64,000 nt of DNA from Dendrobium chrysotoxum (GCA_019925795.1 CM034305.1:56904573-56968572); one strand, 5' to 3'. Shown: positions 1 to 12,529, numbered from the stretch's first letter. The notes: a model not told the origin generated them from the letters alone. A program made the numbers and translations.

Positions 1-40
1 ATATTTATTATAACTATACCCAACATAAGTTTATCATAAT

Positions 41-55
41 AAAAAAGAGAGAGAT
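41..55 (+). other. Polypurine tract before LTR
   Basis: An all-purine run ending in GAGAT sits directly before the TGTTG start of the LTR at 56. This is where the plus-strand primer of an LTR retrotransposon lies. It suggests that the LTR to the right is the 3' LTR of a plus-strand element whose body lies off the left edge of the window. Confidence 0.55.
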
Positions 56-2064
56 TGTTGATATTATTTGTATCATAACTCATTCTAGAGATTTTGATGA
101 TAACAAATATATGCTTGGATGTTCTAATTTGTGTGTTAAGTATTTCAGGTGTAATGATTTGATGGATATGCATGATATTTACTTATATGGGATTTACATT
201 GCACAAATCAAGTTTAATCAAAATTTGAGCTAAAAGAACTCAAGATGGAGCAAGATAGAAAGGTTGAAGATTTTTATATTATTGTATGAGTATGTTAGCT
301 GTTCATTATTATTTATTTGTATGGTTTGATTTGCTCATAATTTAAATATTTATTAAAATAATTTATATATTATTAATTAAGGATAATAAGCATAATTTAA
401 AAATCTATAAGATTCCTTTATTAAATAAATTTTATAAGCTTCATTGTTATCAATTATGGAAATATAATTAATCAGGAAAATTAAATGTAATAAGCTTTAG
501 TGGTAAAAATTTATTACGTATACTTTTTAAATCAAATTTTTTTCTTATAAATTTACTGATGTATAATTAATGTTATCAAAATTACATCATATTATTTTTT
601 ATATCTTTAAATATATAAAAATATGTATAAGTTTTTATTTCACTGAATATTGTATTATTTTAATAGAAACATGGCTTATTTTTTATTTATTTAGATTCCT
701 TGGATTCTTTAAATATAAATTGATAGGTTATATGACCCGTTTGGAGCAACATGGAGTTTATAGTGAATTTCTAAATATTAGTCGATTTTAATATTACTTG
801 CTAGGTAGCCGTTTTTGTTTTATTTTGGATGTATATAAAGACTTTTTGACTTGTCCATGTGACTAGCCATTTTATAGCCATTTGAAACTTATATTTATTT
901 AATATAAATTAATTATTTATTAAACATAATATTATTAGTTGATAAAATATTATTAGATTATTAGTTTTATTCAAATTTGACTTTACTTACCCTTTCTCTT
1001 TAAATACCCCTCATCCTCTTCATATGAGGACTATTCAAGAGAGAAACTCCAGTATTTTCCCCATTTCTTTTTCCTTCCTTACATGCTAAATCTTGAGAGG
1101 AGAAACTTTAATTTTTATTCCAAGAGCTCTTTTCATTTGCGATATTAAATTCTTGGTTGGAAAGTTTCAATGCACTAAATCCTGTAACGTCTCTTCGAGT
1201 TCTTGAGTTTGCTTTCTTTTTTTAAATTTTTACTTACTATTATTTTAGTTTTCACCATATATTTTTTTTTGAAAATATTTATTATTTGGTAAAATACTAG
1301 GTGAGAATGCTATATTAAATTTTTTATATTAAATCTTTTAAATCCATAAAGATAATAAAGCAAGTATTTTTATTTTCTATTTTGTGGCATAGATTTACAT
1401 TTAAAATCTAATTCTGTTTTAAAATTATTATATAATTTGATGAGTTATTATTTAAATCAATAAGAAAAATATTTTTATTTAAAATATTATTCATATTTTT
1501 ACTAAATTATAAATCTATCTTAATGTGAGCAAACTTAATATTCCATTTATAAATAGTGAAGTGATTAAAATTAATTTGTAAGATCACATCAAATATTTTG
1601 ATCATTTTATTATAATATAATTTGAGCTTGTATTATTTACATCAAATTATACTTTTCATTTTTTTGATCTAAGCCATTTGGCTTAGAGAATTTTAAATTA
1701 TCATTAGATTCGGTTGTACGCGCCCGTGTATGAGAGTACTTAGGTTGTAAAGAGTTTTTTTGGTTTAAAGAAGTGAGATTTGTAAGGCAAACCTGGGATT
1801 AGTGAATTCTAGCCCGAGAGTTAGCTAGTGTGGACGTATGTTGGATTGGAATCTGGGCCGAACCACGTAAAAATATTATGCCTCTTATTTTCATTTCTTG
1901 CATTTATTTTTCTTTATCATTGTCATAAAAATTGTGTGATTACTTATTCTTTTCCAAATAACATTAAAATTATTTTAATTTTCTTCTTTTAATAAAAATT
2001 TTAAGAACCCTAATTCAACCCCCCCCCCCCCCCCCCCCTCTTGGGGTGCCATAGTCATCCAACA
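56..2064 (+). mobile_element. Long Sirevirus-type Copia LTR (3' or solo)
   Basis: A 2009-bp LTR that starts TGTTG and ends CATCCAACA. Near its start it has the box TTTTGATGATAACAAA (92-107), which is also present at the start of the two other Sirevirus LTRs in this window. Near its end it has a GTGGACGTA...CCGAACCAC box (about 1829-1867) and a C-run followed by CTCTTGG, again shared with them. No tRNA-Met primer site follows position 2064, so it is not a 5' LTR. The purine tract before it suggests a 3' LTR. The flanks (GAGAT and GAAGA) do not form a clean target-site duplication, which also fits a 3' LTR. It differs in sequence from the family at 21215 and carries no ATCGTCC palindromes. Confidence 0.75.
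2019..2038 (+). repeat. Poly-C run (20 C) in LTR
   Basis: An uninterrupted run of 20 cytosines near the LTR 3' end. The Sirevirus LTRs at 21215, 28613 and 61744 have a shorter C/G run at the matching place, so this is an expanded family feature. Its length may be unreliable in an assembly. Confidence 0.9.
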
Positions 2065-2440
2065 GAAGAAGGTAGCATCAAGTCAATCTTCTGGAGAAGC
2101 CAAATCTACTTAAATATCTAAAATTGAATTATAACACAAGCTATATGTGGCATAAAAATAGGTTGGTTATATGGCACAAATGCACAAGAAAATGATTAAA
2201 TATGCCATAATAGTATGCAATAATAAGATGAATAGATGCTCACATCCAAAAGTACGTAGATAAAAGAGTGTACAGTAAAACTTTAGTTATTGAGAAACAA
2301 GTAAAAGAGCATATGCAAGCAATGAAGGTTGAGCATCGATGAATAATCCAAGAGATGTATAACTCTAATTTATAGTTTTACACGCCATCTCAACCACCTA
2401 ATACACAACATGAAATGCACTAATTTTCAACAGTCATATT
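2065..2440. other. Unassigned intergenic sequence
   Basis: AT-rich sequence between the LTR and CACTA element A. I see no coding similarity, terminal repeat or tandem repeat in it. Confidence 0.5.
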
Positions 2441-3699
2441 CGCTAGAAAACCTTAAACATTTGCCAAAAAATTATATTTCCAATGGATTTTCGGTGGAAT
2501 ATAATCTGATGGAAAAATAAGAATCGAAAATGAATTAACAAGGAATAATTCCATCAGAAATTATTTTGATGAATTTCTTACAAATTTTAGAATGGAAAAA
2601 ATATCAGTTTTTGGAAGATTATAGATATAATTTTCTGCCAGAATTTTTTGGTAGAAAATTGATGAAATATTATACTGAAACTTCTGGTGGACAATTCCGC
2701 TAGTTTTTCACTAGAAATTATGGCAAAAATTTTTGCTGGTTTGCTGCCAAGCTTTCTGACAAAAAATTTTGTCTGTATCTCAAAGCAAAATTCATCGTAT
2801 CGACCTTCCAGCTGAAAATCTGTCAGAAATTTGTTGGAAATCTGTAGCACAGATTAAAAAAGCACCCTCTCCTATCAATTATTCTATAATATAACATAAA
2901 CTAGTAGTAAACACTTAAAACAATTTAGTTAGGCTAATATTCCAAAATTATCATAGAAAAATTAATTACACTATGCTTAAAGTACTTTTCTCAAACACTA
3001 TAATAGTTCTATAATTACAAAACAGTTCTGTAATTGTATAGTTTTTAAACATTAAAAAATAATCAAAATGATTACAACCATAGACAATCTACTATAAATC
3101 CATATATTTGCTCACCTCAGGCTGTATAGGCTATTTTCTACTAAATTGCTCCATGATTCTCTAAGCTCCTCCAGTTTATTGCATTTGTATGTATCCTTAT
3201 GATTTATGAACTTGCTCTATCTTTGCTATCAGAGCAGCCACCTGTTGACTAACCAAGCCTTTATGTCTACTTACTGAGAAGCTTCAGAAACCAGAGGATT
3301 GTCCCTCAAATGCATAGGCCTACGAGCCTAATCGATAAATTCTCCCCTTATGCAATTCACCTACCACTTGTGATCATATACGCTAGTCAGAATAATCTGT
3401 TGATCTCGTAGATGATCCCTCACTAGGTCTAGTCTAGCTCTCTTGAAGTTGTGTATACTCCTAAAAAAGATAACATAAGATAATCATTTTATATGTGTCA
3501 CTTAAAATATTTCTATTAATATTCAAAACTTAGAGACTCACAAAAGCCCTCCTCGCTCACTCGTCCACCCACTGTTGGTCCTCCTGGCACTGATGAGTGG
3601 GAGTGTGTAACTCAACATCAATGGACTCTTTACCCAACATCTCTTTCTACAATATTCTTATATTAGTATTCATAACAAAATAAATTATTCAAATCTGAG

Positions 3700-4200
3700 A
3701 TGGTATGAATTATATGTTAAAATTCTTACCAATCATCACTTGTGCTCAGTGTGTTGAACTGAGCCCCCAGTATGGAGGGCGCTGCCCATGCCCCTGATGA
3801 AAAAAGTTTGTACTACCTATTATGATCCCTCCTCCTAGTATAATATGGGCTACCCCAAGCTATGGTTAGGTCAACCCACACACTCTCACCAATCCACAGT
3901 GGTCTCTCGCCTAACTTCCTCATTTTTGTAAATATATCTGCAGGCGAGCCAATCTACACTTCTCAAATATTTTTTGATCTTTGCTAATGTTGTAACGACT
4001 AGTAAAAATCTCTTTGCATATCAAAAGTATAATATATAATAATTTTTATTAGAATAATTAAAATGCACATTTATTACTATTAATTACTAACATCAAACTC
4101 TCAAAACCACATATCTTGAACTTCCTGAGAGATTTTCTTCCATGAAATATTTGGAGCATCAAACTTGGTTTATATGATGTGTATTTATTGTGTAGGTTGC
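3700..4200 (-). pseudogene. Transposase_24-like remnant of CACTA A
   Basis: The minus strand at 3820-4000 aligns closely with 20320-20470 of element B. There the translation shows the pattern IRKSG..PLWIGESMG, typical of the plant En/Spm Transposase_24 (Ptta) family. This family is the second protein of CACTA elements and is thought to bind subterminal repeats. Frame breaks and stops interrupt the reading here, and no long open frame remains. The assignment rests mainly on alignment with B. Confidence 0.5.
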
Positions 4201-5028
4201 TTTGATGGATGAAACTTGCATAAAGCATTCGGTTAGAAAAAATTACTTCTCAAAAAATTTGAGTAATCTAAAGCATGCATTACGTACATGTGGCTCTTAG
4301 GCTCTATGAACATGCATTCATTTATCATCAGTACTACTACAACCTGGGTGGAAGGTCATCCTATAAAGGGTTGAGGGAGTGGTGGGTAGTAGAATGTTTG
4401 GACATATCATGGACATGGATAGGTGGATGTGACTCCTTGAGATGATGGTAGATGGTAGTAAGGGTAGAACGGGGTATTGTGCATAGAGTTTGGTAAAGGA
4501 AAGCAAGGATCGTGGGAATGAAACTGAGGACTCCCTGTTAGAGGTGTGGGCAAAGTTGGACTTGGTCGGGTCTGGGTAGTAGACTATGAAGAAGAGTTCC
4601 CCTCAATAGCTCTGGCTCTACTTAATGGGCCACTACTTACCTTCTTGAGCCTACCAAAGATATTCGTGATTGATCATTGAGGGGGTTCATCACTGGAAGC
4701 TATATGCAAAATCATAAAAAATGATTTGTTCTAAAATTTTTTAACACAAAATACTAAAAATTAAATTATTTTTATAGTTAACTAACTACTACTATGTTAT
4801 AATTGAAGTAGCATACAAGAATAACTACTTCAAACTAATTATAGGAAATTTTGTTAAAAATATATATTTAATATAAACTGCAGAAAACTAACTAGGGAAT
4901 TAGTGTAACAAATCATGCGTAGAAGAAGAACAGTAAGAAACTCTATATATTTATCTTTAATTATTAATCATTACTTGATTTGATTCCATCTCATGAGCCC
5001 ACATCCTCACCAATAACATCTTCCTCAC

Positions 5029-5706
5029 TGTTGGGAATGAGGACTAAACACCATAATGATGAAATAAGCAAGAAAGTAAAAGTAGTGGAAAATAAATGAC
5101 ATTAAGATTTAACATGGAAAAATTCAAAATTGGGAAAAAAACCATAGAGCCACACCACACCAACAAATCCATTATAAAAATTGGGAGAAATAAGTATAAA
5201 TCTCTCTTCTCTCTCACTCTCTCCTTACTTCTCTTCTCACATGCACCATTCTCTATGCCTACCATTTCTAAAATATAAGAGAAAGCTAAATACATAACAC
5301 TAAGGGATGCAACTCTTTAAAAAAATGAGAAAGAAAACCATTTAGGCCATCTCACAGTGTTGTGGAACCAGTTTGGGGCACTATAGTGCTTAAGCCTCTG
5401 TTTGATGATGATGTGATGCTCAAACTTACAACACTGAGGCACTGAACTTATAGCACTACTGCACTAAATCCAAAGCACTATGGTGCTCTACTCTCTATCA
5501 ATTAATGCTGGAGTGCTCAAGAATACAGCATCTGGGTGCTTTGGTACATAACATCGGGGTAATGTACAAAAAAAAATTCAATTGCAAAGCACATGAAACC
5601 AAGAAGTGGGTAAACCCCCCACACCCACCAACAAACATGAAAAACTTGGCATCTGAGGCAACATAACAACTCGATTGATCAACACAATAAGATTCCATAC
5701 ATAACG
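5029..5706 (-). repeat. 3' LTR of decayed Copia element
   Basis: It aligns with 9644-10312 over its whole length. It contains palindrome-like GCACTATAGTGC (5379-5390) and AGCACTATGGTGCT (5474-5487), plus further GCACT/AGTGC copies, in the middle of the LTR. Confidence 0.85.
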
Positions 5707-5793
5707 ATCTCCCACTTGGATATTAATTGCAATTAATCCTTCCCCGGATCTGTAATACTAACCATAGTACCTGTAGTGTGGCTCACCCTACTC

Positions 5794-8700
5794 TTATCTT
5801 CTATGAAGACTAACTGAAGCTACACTTAGCTTCAGTTTATCAACTATTATCATCTTTGTTAGTATGTCTGCAGGATTCTCGATGATGTGTATCTTCTCCA
5901 AAGATAACTGACCATCTTTCAGAAGCAACCTGATGAAATGATACTGAAGCATGAATACATCATTCTTGGATAGATGTATAGCACTCATGCTGTCACCATA
6001 TAACTTTCCATTTCTTTACCCCTTGCCAAGTTCTGTCAGAAACTTTGCAACAAAATCATCTCCTTACTAGCCTTAATAATAGCAATGTACTCTAATTCTA
6101 TGGTTGAGAGTACAGCAATCTTCTGTAACTTGGAAACCCAACTGACTGTAGCCTTTCCTAAAGTGAAGATATAACATGATGTGCTTCTCCTACCATCAAG
6201 ATCTCTAATAAGATCAGAATTCACATAACCTTATAGATCAATCCCTACACCACCTAAGCAAAGAACTTTGTAAACAAATCCTCTCAAGTACCTGAGAATC
6301 CACTTAATCACCTCCCAATAAAATTTTCCTTGGTTACTCATAAATCTGCTGACTACTCCAACTATATATGCAATATCAAATCCTGTGCATATTATAGCAT
6401 ACATTAAACTTCCAATTGCTAAAGCATACATAATCTTCTTCATTTTTTTTTTCTTCTGCTTTAGATTTAGATGATTATTCCTTGGATAACTGAAAGTGAC
6501 TACCCAAAGGAGTTCAAAGTCATTGTCTCATTCATGGTCAATCTTTGAAGCACTTTTTCAACATACTCTGCCTTAGATAACTTCAGTATACCTGCACTTC
6601 TATCTCTACTGATTCTCATACCAAGAATTTTCTTTGCTAGACCCAGATCTTTCATTTCAAATTCCTTTGGTAATTATTCCTTCAGATATTTTATCTTTTC
6701 CATATCTTACCCTATAACTAGCATGTCATCTACATACAAAGTAGAATAATATAATAGCTATCAAAATATTTAAAAATATAACAGTGATCAGCTTGGCACT
6801 TCATGTACCCCATCTGATATAAACCTATCAAATCTCTTGTACAACTATCTTGGTGCCAACTTCTGCCAGTATAAGTTCCTCCTGAGCCTATACACCAGAT
6901 TTTTATTACATGTGACTATATATCCTTATGGTTACATCATGTAAAACTCTTCATCAAGGTCACCATGAAAAAATGCTATATTTACATCCAACTTCCCTAT
7001 ATGTAAATCCTCAAATGCTACCATATTCAAAATAACTCCGATTATATTCATCTTCACCACTGGAGAGAAATTTCAGTGAAGTCCACTCATTAATTATGTT
7101 GAAAACCTTTAATTATAAGCTTGGCCTTATAGCATTTTCTACCATCAAGTTCTTCTTTCAGCCTATAAACCCACTTATTTTGTAGCGCTTTCTTGCCATT
7201 TGGTATCTCTATCAACTCCAAAGTCTAATTCAATTCAAGTGAATACATCTCATCATCCATGACTTGCTCCCACTTCTTTAAATCATTAACTTGAATGGCA
7301 TCATCATAACAATCTAGTTCACCACTATCTATCAGTAGTATATAGTACAAGGGAGGAGAATACCTTTGCACTGACCTTAAGATTATATTAGATCTCCTAA
7401 TTTTAGTAGCAGGAGTCTGAGGCACTCACTATGCCTCATCAACTTTTCCTTCTTGATCATATCATCCTTTATCTCAGCATTCTTAGAAGAATCTTCAAGA
7501 GTCCCATTTTTATCCTTGTGCATTTAGCTTTCATTGAATTTAACATCCCTATTTCTGATAAATTTTTTATTTTGATAATCCCAAAATTTATAACCAAATT
7601 CATTTGAGTCAAATCCACTAAATGTACACTTGATAAATTTTGGATCAAGCTTACTTCTAGATCCTGCGTCATCATGAACATAGGATGAACAACCAAAAAC
7701 TTTGAGGTGGGATATACTAACCTCCTTTCCACTCCAAGCTTCCTCAGGTAACTCCTAATTTAGAGGAACTAAAGGATCATGATTACTTAGATAAATTGTA
7801 GTATTCACAACTTCTACCCAGAAATGCTTAGGTAGACCAGCATGTAACTTCATGCTCTTGACATGCTCAGTGATAGTTTTATTCATGCACTATGCAACAT
7901 CATTTTGTTGTGGTGTTATTGGAATAGTGAACTCATGTCTGATCCCACTCAAAGCACAATACTCCTTGAACTTCTTGTCATTATACTCGCCACCATTATC
8001 TAATCTGAGACACTTGAGCTTCAAACATGTCTCAATCTCAACCATAGCCTTCCACTTTTAAATTTATCAAATACATCCGACTTGTTAATAAGTACACCTA
8101 TACCTTTCTATTGTGATTATCAATAAATGTAATAAAATATAAAAATAATCATATAGAAGTAATTGGAGCAGGACCCCATACATCAGTATATATGCACTAA
8201 CTCCAACTTCTTTGACTTGACCTTTGAACCAGTATTTAAAAAACTCATCTTATCTTACTTACCATATACACAGTCTTCATAAAAATTTATAGATTTTAAA
8301 TCATGAAGCTTTCTTCTAGAAAGAAGTGAATGCATACCTTTCTTACTCATATGGCCAAGCTTTGATGCCAAAGACCTCCATCAATATCTAAATCTACTAC
8401 TACAATAGAATATGCTCTTATATTGATAACATACTGGGTTCCTTTGATACTACCACGAGCAGCAACCAGAGCCCCTTTTATCACCATCCATGTATCTCCT
8501 ATGAATGATGTCACATTGCCTGAGTTTATAAGTTGACTTGCAGAAACTAAACTCCTCTTCAGATAAGGAACGTGCCTAGCTTCTTAGTCTCCAAATTGAC
8601 CCATCTGATATTTTGATATCAACATCTCTCTATCTAATAATATTGTAGGGCTTTTTATCCCTGAGATAGACTTTACCCAAATCACCTTGAGTAAGTTCTT

Positions 8701-9600
8701 AAATGCCTCCTTGTTAGGACTTGTATGAAAAAAACACCTAAATATTTCACCTAAGATTCAGAATTATCCAGAGATAAATCAGAGAATCTGACTGACATTC
8801 TTCTGTAGATATATTTGCAGAATAATTTTTATCTTGACCTCCACCATTGCCCTTCTTTGGAATTATACAGTCCTTCTTTAAGTTACCCTTCTTTCCATAG
8901 CTTCTGCATACAACTTTTCCTCTACCTAAAGTAGACTTTCCTCTCTTAAATTTAGATCTCCCTCTATTTGGATTTCTCTCTAAACACCTTCCTTTTGTTT
9001 TAACATATAGAGCAGAATTTCAAGATTCACCATTCACCCTCCTGTGAATCTCTTCATTAAGCACTAACCCTATAATATCCTTAAAGTTCAATTTTGAACT
9101 TTCTGAAGAGTTACCTACAAAAGTAATAAGCCCATCCCAACTTTCTAGTAATGAAGATAACAACAACAATTCCCTTATCTTATGATCAAAATTAATCTCA
9201 ACTAATCACAATTGACTCATCACAGTATTCAGGTTATTTAGGTGTTTTTCATTGGGGTGTTATCCAACATCTTTATATTGAATAACTTTTTCATCAAGAA
9301 TACTTTATTTGAGGCTGATGGCTTCTCATACGTCTTAGTCAGTGCAGTCATGAGATTGATTATAGTCTTCTCATTTATAATGTTGAATGCAACATATGAG
9401 AAGAGTGAAAGTCATATCAAACCTAGTGTAATCCAGTCAAGAACCTCCCAATTCTTCATAGTCATAGAATATGGCTTTTTGGTGATTCCTTCAATGGTAA
9501 ATACAACTTCTTCTGATACAGCAAATCTTCAATTTCTATCCTCTAGAATACAAAATTAGAATCATTGAACTTCTCAATCTTTTACCTTGCTTTATTAGTC
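5794..9600 (-). pseudogene. Copia gag-pol pseudogene (decayed)
   Basis: A broken gag-pol read on the minus strand, with pieces in the usual Copia order. The 5' end, around 8872-8920, has a degenerate zinc knuckle in which the second cysteine and the histidine are lost. Around 7469-7732 is the integrase-to-RT linker (F.GFDSNEFGYKFWD type). At 6231-6443 is the region after reverse transcriptase (GSLMYA...FDIAY.V...RFM...). At 6036-6224 is RNase H (DLDGRRSTSCYIF and an STIELEYIA active-site region). At 5794-5988 is the C-terminal tail (NPADILTK). Several frameshifts and stops separate these pieces, so no functional polyprotein is possible. The similarity pattern fits the Tork/Tnt1 lineage; the lineage call is less certain than the Copia call. 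Confidence 0.85.
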
Positions 9601-9628
9601 ATTACTCCCACTCAAACTAAAAAACCAT

Positions 9629-9641
9629 GGCTCTGATACCA
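9629..9641 (-). other. Primer-binding site, initiator tRNA-Met
   Basis: The reverse strand reads TGGTATCAGAGCC, complementary to the 3' end of plant initiator tRNA-Met. It lies two bases from the start of the 5' LTR, the standard Copia arrangement. Confidence 0.9.
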
Positions 9642-9643
9642 GT

Positions 9644-10312
9644 TGTTGGGGATAAGGAGAAGTAAATACCACAATGACAAAATAAGCAAGAAAGTAAAAG
9701 AAGCAAAAATAAAGGACACCATGATTTAAGCTAAAAAAACCCAAAATAGGGAAAAAATTATGGAGCCACACTACACCAAGAAATCTACTATAAAAATTGG
9801 GAGAAATAAGTATAGATCTCTCTTCTCTCTCACTCTCTCCTTACTTCTCTTCTCACATGCACCATTCTCTATGTCTACCACTTTAAAAATACAAGAGAAA
9901 GCCAAGTAAATAACCCCAAAGGATGTAACCCTTCTTAAAATAAGAAAGAAAATCATCTAGTCTATCACACAGCACTGTGATGCCATTTTGGGGTGCTATG
10001 GACCTCAAGTCTTTGTATGATTATGCTACAACGCTCAAACTCATAATGCCAAACTTGTAGCACTGTTGTCCCAAATCTAGAGCATTATGGCACTCTGCTC
10101 TCTATCGATCAGAGTTGGGGCGCTCTGGAACATAGAGCCGGGGTGCTCGGGTACATAGCATCAGAGCATTATATGGAAAAAAATTGGGTGCAAAGCACTT
10201 GAACCCAAGTAGGGGGTAAACCCCTAGCACCCCCCAAAAAGTATGAAAAACTTGAGGTCTGAGGTAGCAGAACAACCCGATTGATCAACATAATGAGATT
10301 CCACATATAACA
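9644..10312 (-). repeat. 5' LTR of decayed Copia element
   Basis: A 669-bp LTR running, on the plus strand, from TGTTGGGG to CATATAACA. It is the partner of 5029-5706. It is followed by TTCAC, one half of the target duplication. Confidence 0.87.
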
Positions 10313-10329
10313 TTCACTATTTTCCTTAA

Positions 10330-11125
10330 TGCTAAAGTTCACCTCCTTTAACTATAACTCACTCTCATTAGATGCAATTTTATCATCAACATCATGAGCA
10401 GGCTCTTTAAAGTTATATATATATTCTTTTTGATGTGCTATTGGTATTATTATAGTACTCTCAATAACCTCCCTGAGTTTTATCTTGATGACTACAAGCC
10501 AATCTTATTTATCCCACACTCTACCTAGATAGCTAGCAATGTAAACTTGGCTTGCCTGGCTAGCAATAACAAATGGGTTATACTTTGCACATCTCCTATC
10601 CTGCTTTACTTCTATAATATAATATAGTGGATGTACTCTTATACCAAGATTCTATATTGGATCAAATAATTCTCAATTAAAGAGATGTAATTTGTTCCCT
10701 TCACCCTGATATTGTAATTATAAGACATCCTGTAAGACCTTATAGTATTCGTAGTCATCTATAGTATTGTTGTTCCCTCTAATAGAGAGTTTTCTATCTT
10801 TTGACCATCACACCAAGATTTGGTATAAAATTTGTAACCACTTACAATAAAAATTGGCCAGCATTTCTCATTGGTCTCCAAGCTAGATTCACTAATCTGT
10901 GATCCTGCACATCACTGCCTTGAGTGTGAACCTGATTGGTGCAACAAGTTTAACTATGTTATTATGATGTTTGTTAGTTTAATTTCCTCTAACATATGAG
11001 TACAAATGAAATGTTTAAATACATACAAGGGTTTTGAACCAATCTCAAAAGTTAGCTCCAATTTTCTTTTCAACTTCTATTGGTAATGATGTACTCAAAT
11101 AATTTATAAACTTCCTGCATTGTAC
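10330..11125 (-). pseudogene. TNP2 transposase C-terminal remnant (DUF4216 region)
   Basis: The minus strand around 10750-10900 reads as a degenerate DUF4216 domain (SGYKFYTKSWC...), the C-terminal domain of CACTA TNP2 transposases. The whole segment aligns with 30730-31530 of element B. At about 11125 the alignment jumps to 33890 of B. Roughly 2.4 kb encoding DUF4218 and the TNP2 catalytic region is therefore absent. Stops and frameshifts remove coding ability. Confidence 0.65.
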
Positions 11126-12507
11126 TCACCGTATTGAGACTCAAAATATGGCTCGTACTCACCATGTGAAGTCCAATACCAATATTCTGGCATGAATCCT
11201 CTGAGATATAAATCAACATTGATCTCATCTAGTGTGAGGTATGGTTAGTTTTTATACTTTGAACAAGAATAATGAAACCTCCCCTCTAATATAAAGGAAG
11301 GTAGTTGATAGGTCGCCTTGATGAAAAAATTCACTTTGTCAATGAATTCATCTATTAAAGTCTTGTGTCTAGGCAACAACCGATTATACATCCAATATCT
11401 TTGATTTTGAATATTTGTATCAAACTTGAGCTATAAAGTCCTTCACGCAAACATTGGGTTGCAATTACAATTGAATATAAATAAAATAAAAGATATTTAT
11501 TGATGAATTCTTTTCATTCTTCTCCTCTCATCGACTTCTCTCTTTCTCATTATTTATGAACTCCTTAAAAACTTAAGATTAACTTATGTTTCCAAGAAAT
11601 TATAGTTCTATAACTAACTCATATAACCATGAACCTAATAATGCTAAGATGGTTGAAATTTTGTTAGGAACAGCGTAGTTAGGTGTACTAATGTTAGAGT
11701 ACATTTTGGAAGCGTAATCTCATTGTCATATCTTATTCATGCATTTCAAATCTTTGTAAGCAAGTAAAACATGTCCAAATACTATATTTTATCAAGTATG
11801 TTGGATATTAATTTGAAGCTCGTTAAGATAAAGAGAAGCTTTTGTAATTTTAAACTTCTCTATCTATAATTTCACATCATTCTTGAAGGTAAATACATGC
11901 AAATCCTTAGTATCCATAGTTGGAAGATCATATTTCTTTTGTTTGTTATTACTCAAGGATCTTTAAAATTTTAAAAAACATAATCAAGCATCATTCATTT
12001 AATTTTTTCTGAACTCATTCATGCTTTCATTTCATGTTATTAGTTATGGTTTTGAAAATGGCTTTGACATGAGTAAGATATGAATTGGACATATTTGGTT
12101 AACTGGTGGAGACTTACTGAGAAGATTGAGCAGGGGAATCACAATGCCAATGGACGGAGCAATGATTTCGATAGAGCTATGGAGAACAACAACTCGACGG
12201 AGGCCGAGGAATCACAACGTGAATGAATGGGAATATTGAGGGGATGAAGGGGCATGGTGAGGGGCCTGTTTTGCTTGAAAATAGATTGAAAGGGCTATTT
12301 TGTATGAAATAGTAGAAGAAGGGGCAAAACAGTGGAAATAGGGCTTTCACAAGTGAATTTTTTGGTAGAATTTTCGACAAAAATTTCTGGTGAAAATTTT
12401 TGCTGGACATTACACTGGAAAGCCCTTCAAAGAAAACTGGTGGCTAAACCACCAGTATTTCCGTCAGTGTTTGGGAAGAGCAATATTCCGTCGGAAAATA
12501 CATCAGA
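11126..12507. other. 5' and subterminal region of CACTA A
   Basis: At 11126-11430 the sequence aligns with 33890-34180 of element B (start of the TNP2 reading). From 12300 to the terminus there are repeated motifs of the form AAAATTTCTGGTGAAAATT and CCGTCGGAAAA, typical of CACTA subterminal transposase-binding repeats. I see no open gene. Confidence 0.55.
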
Positions 12508-12529
12508 AATTGCAATATTTCTTGTAGTG
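12508..12529 (-). repeat. CACTA element A terminal inverted repeat
   Basis: The reverse strand reads CACTACAAGAAATATTGCAA, the canonical CACTA terminus. It is followed outward by ATA as the putative 3-bp target duplication. The matching left end at 2441-2462 is decayed (about 14 of 22 positions agree with element B's left end). Confidence 0.75.

Larger units (their letters stand above)
5029..10312 (-). mobile_element. Decayed Ty1/Copia element (Tork/Tnt1-like) nested in CACTA A
   Basis: Two LTRs (5029-5706 and 9644-10312, about 670 bp) bound a 3.9-kb inside region read on the minus strand. A primer site for initiator-tRNA-Met (reverse strand TGGTATCAGAGCC, 9629-9641) lies next to the right, 5' LTR. 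A purine tract (5707-5719) lies next to the 3' LTR. The flanks CTCAC (5024-5028) and TTCAC (10313-10317) form a 5-bp target duplication with one change. The 3' LTR has lost its terminal TG (now CG). LTR divergence is visible by eye throughout, so the insertion is old. Sequence on either side matches element B without a break, confirming that this is an insertion into CACTA A. Confidence 0.88.
2441..12529 (-). mobile_element. CACTA (En/Spm) transposon A, internally deleted
   Basis: The right end is a clear inverted CACTA terminus (TTTCTTGTAGTG at 12518-12529). The left end, CGCTAGAAAACC at 2441, is a decayed version aligning with the left end of element B (CACTACAGAAAA at 19391). The flanking trinucleotides ATT and ATA are a near match for the 3-bp target duplication expected of CACTA. 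Both ends have subterminal repeats of the type CCGTCGGAAA and TCTGGTGGA. The inside aligns in order with element B: Transposase_24-like segment, then the DUF4216 part of TNP2, then the 5' region, all read on the minus strand. A decayed Copia element (5029-10312) is nested inside. Compared with B, the central TNP2 core is missing at about 11125, so A is a deletion derivative and cannot be autonomous. Confidence 0.75.

Noticed and set aside
2418..2422. CACTA pentamer at 2418 as the left end of transposon A
   Set aside because: The following bases do not match the CACTA B terminus, whereas CGCTAGAAAA at 2441 aligns over about 22 bp and has a better-matching flanking trinucleotide.
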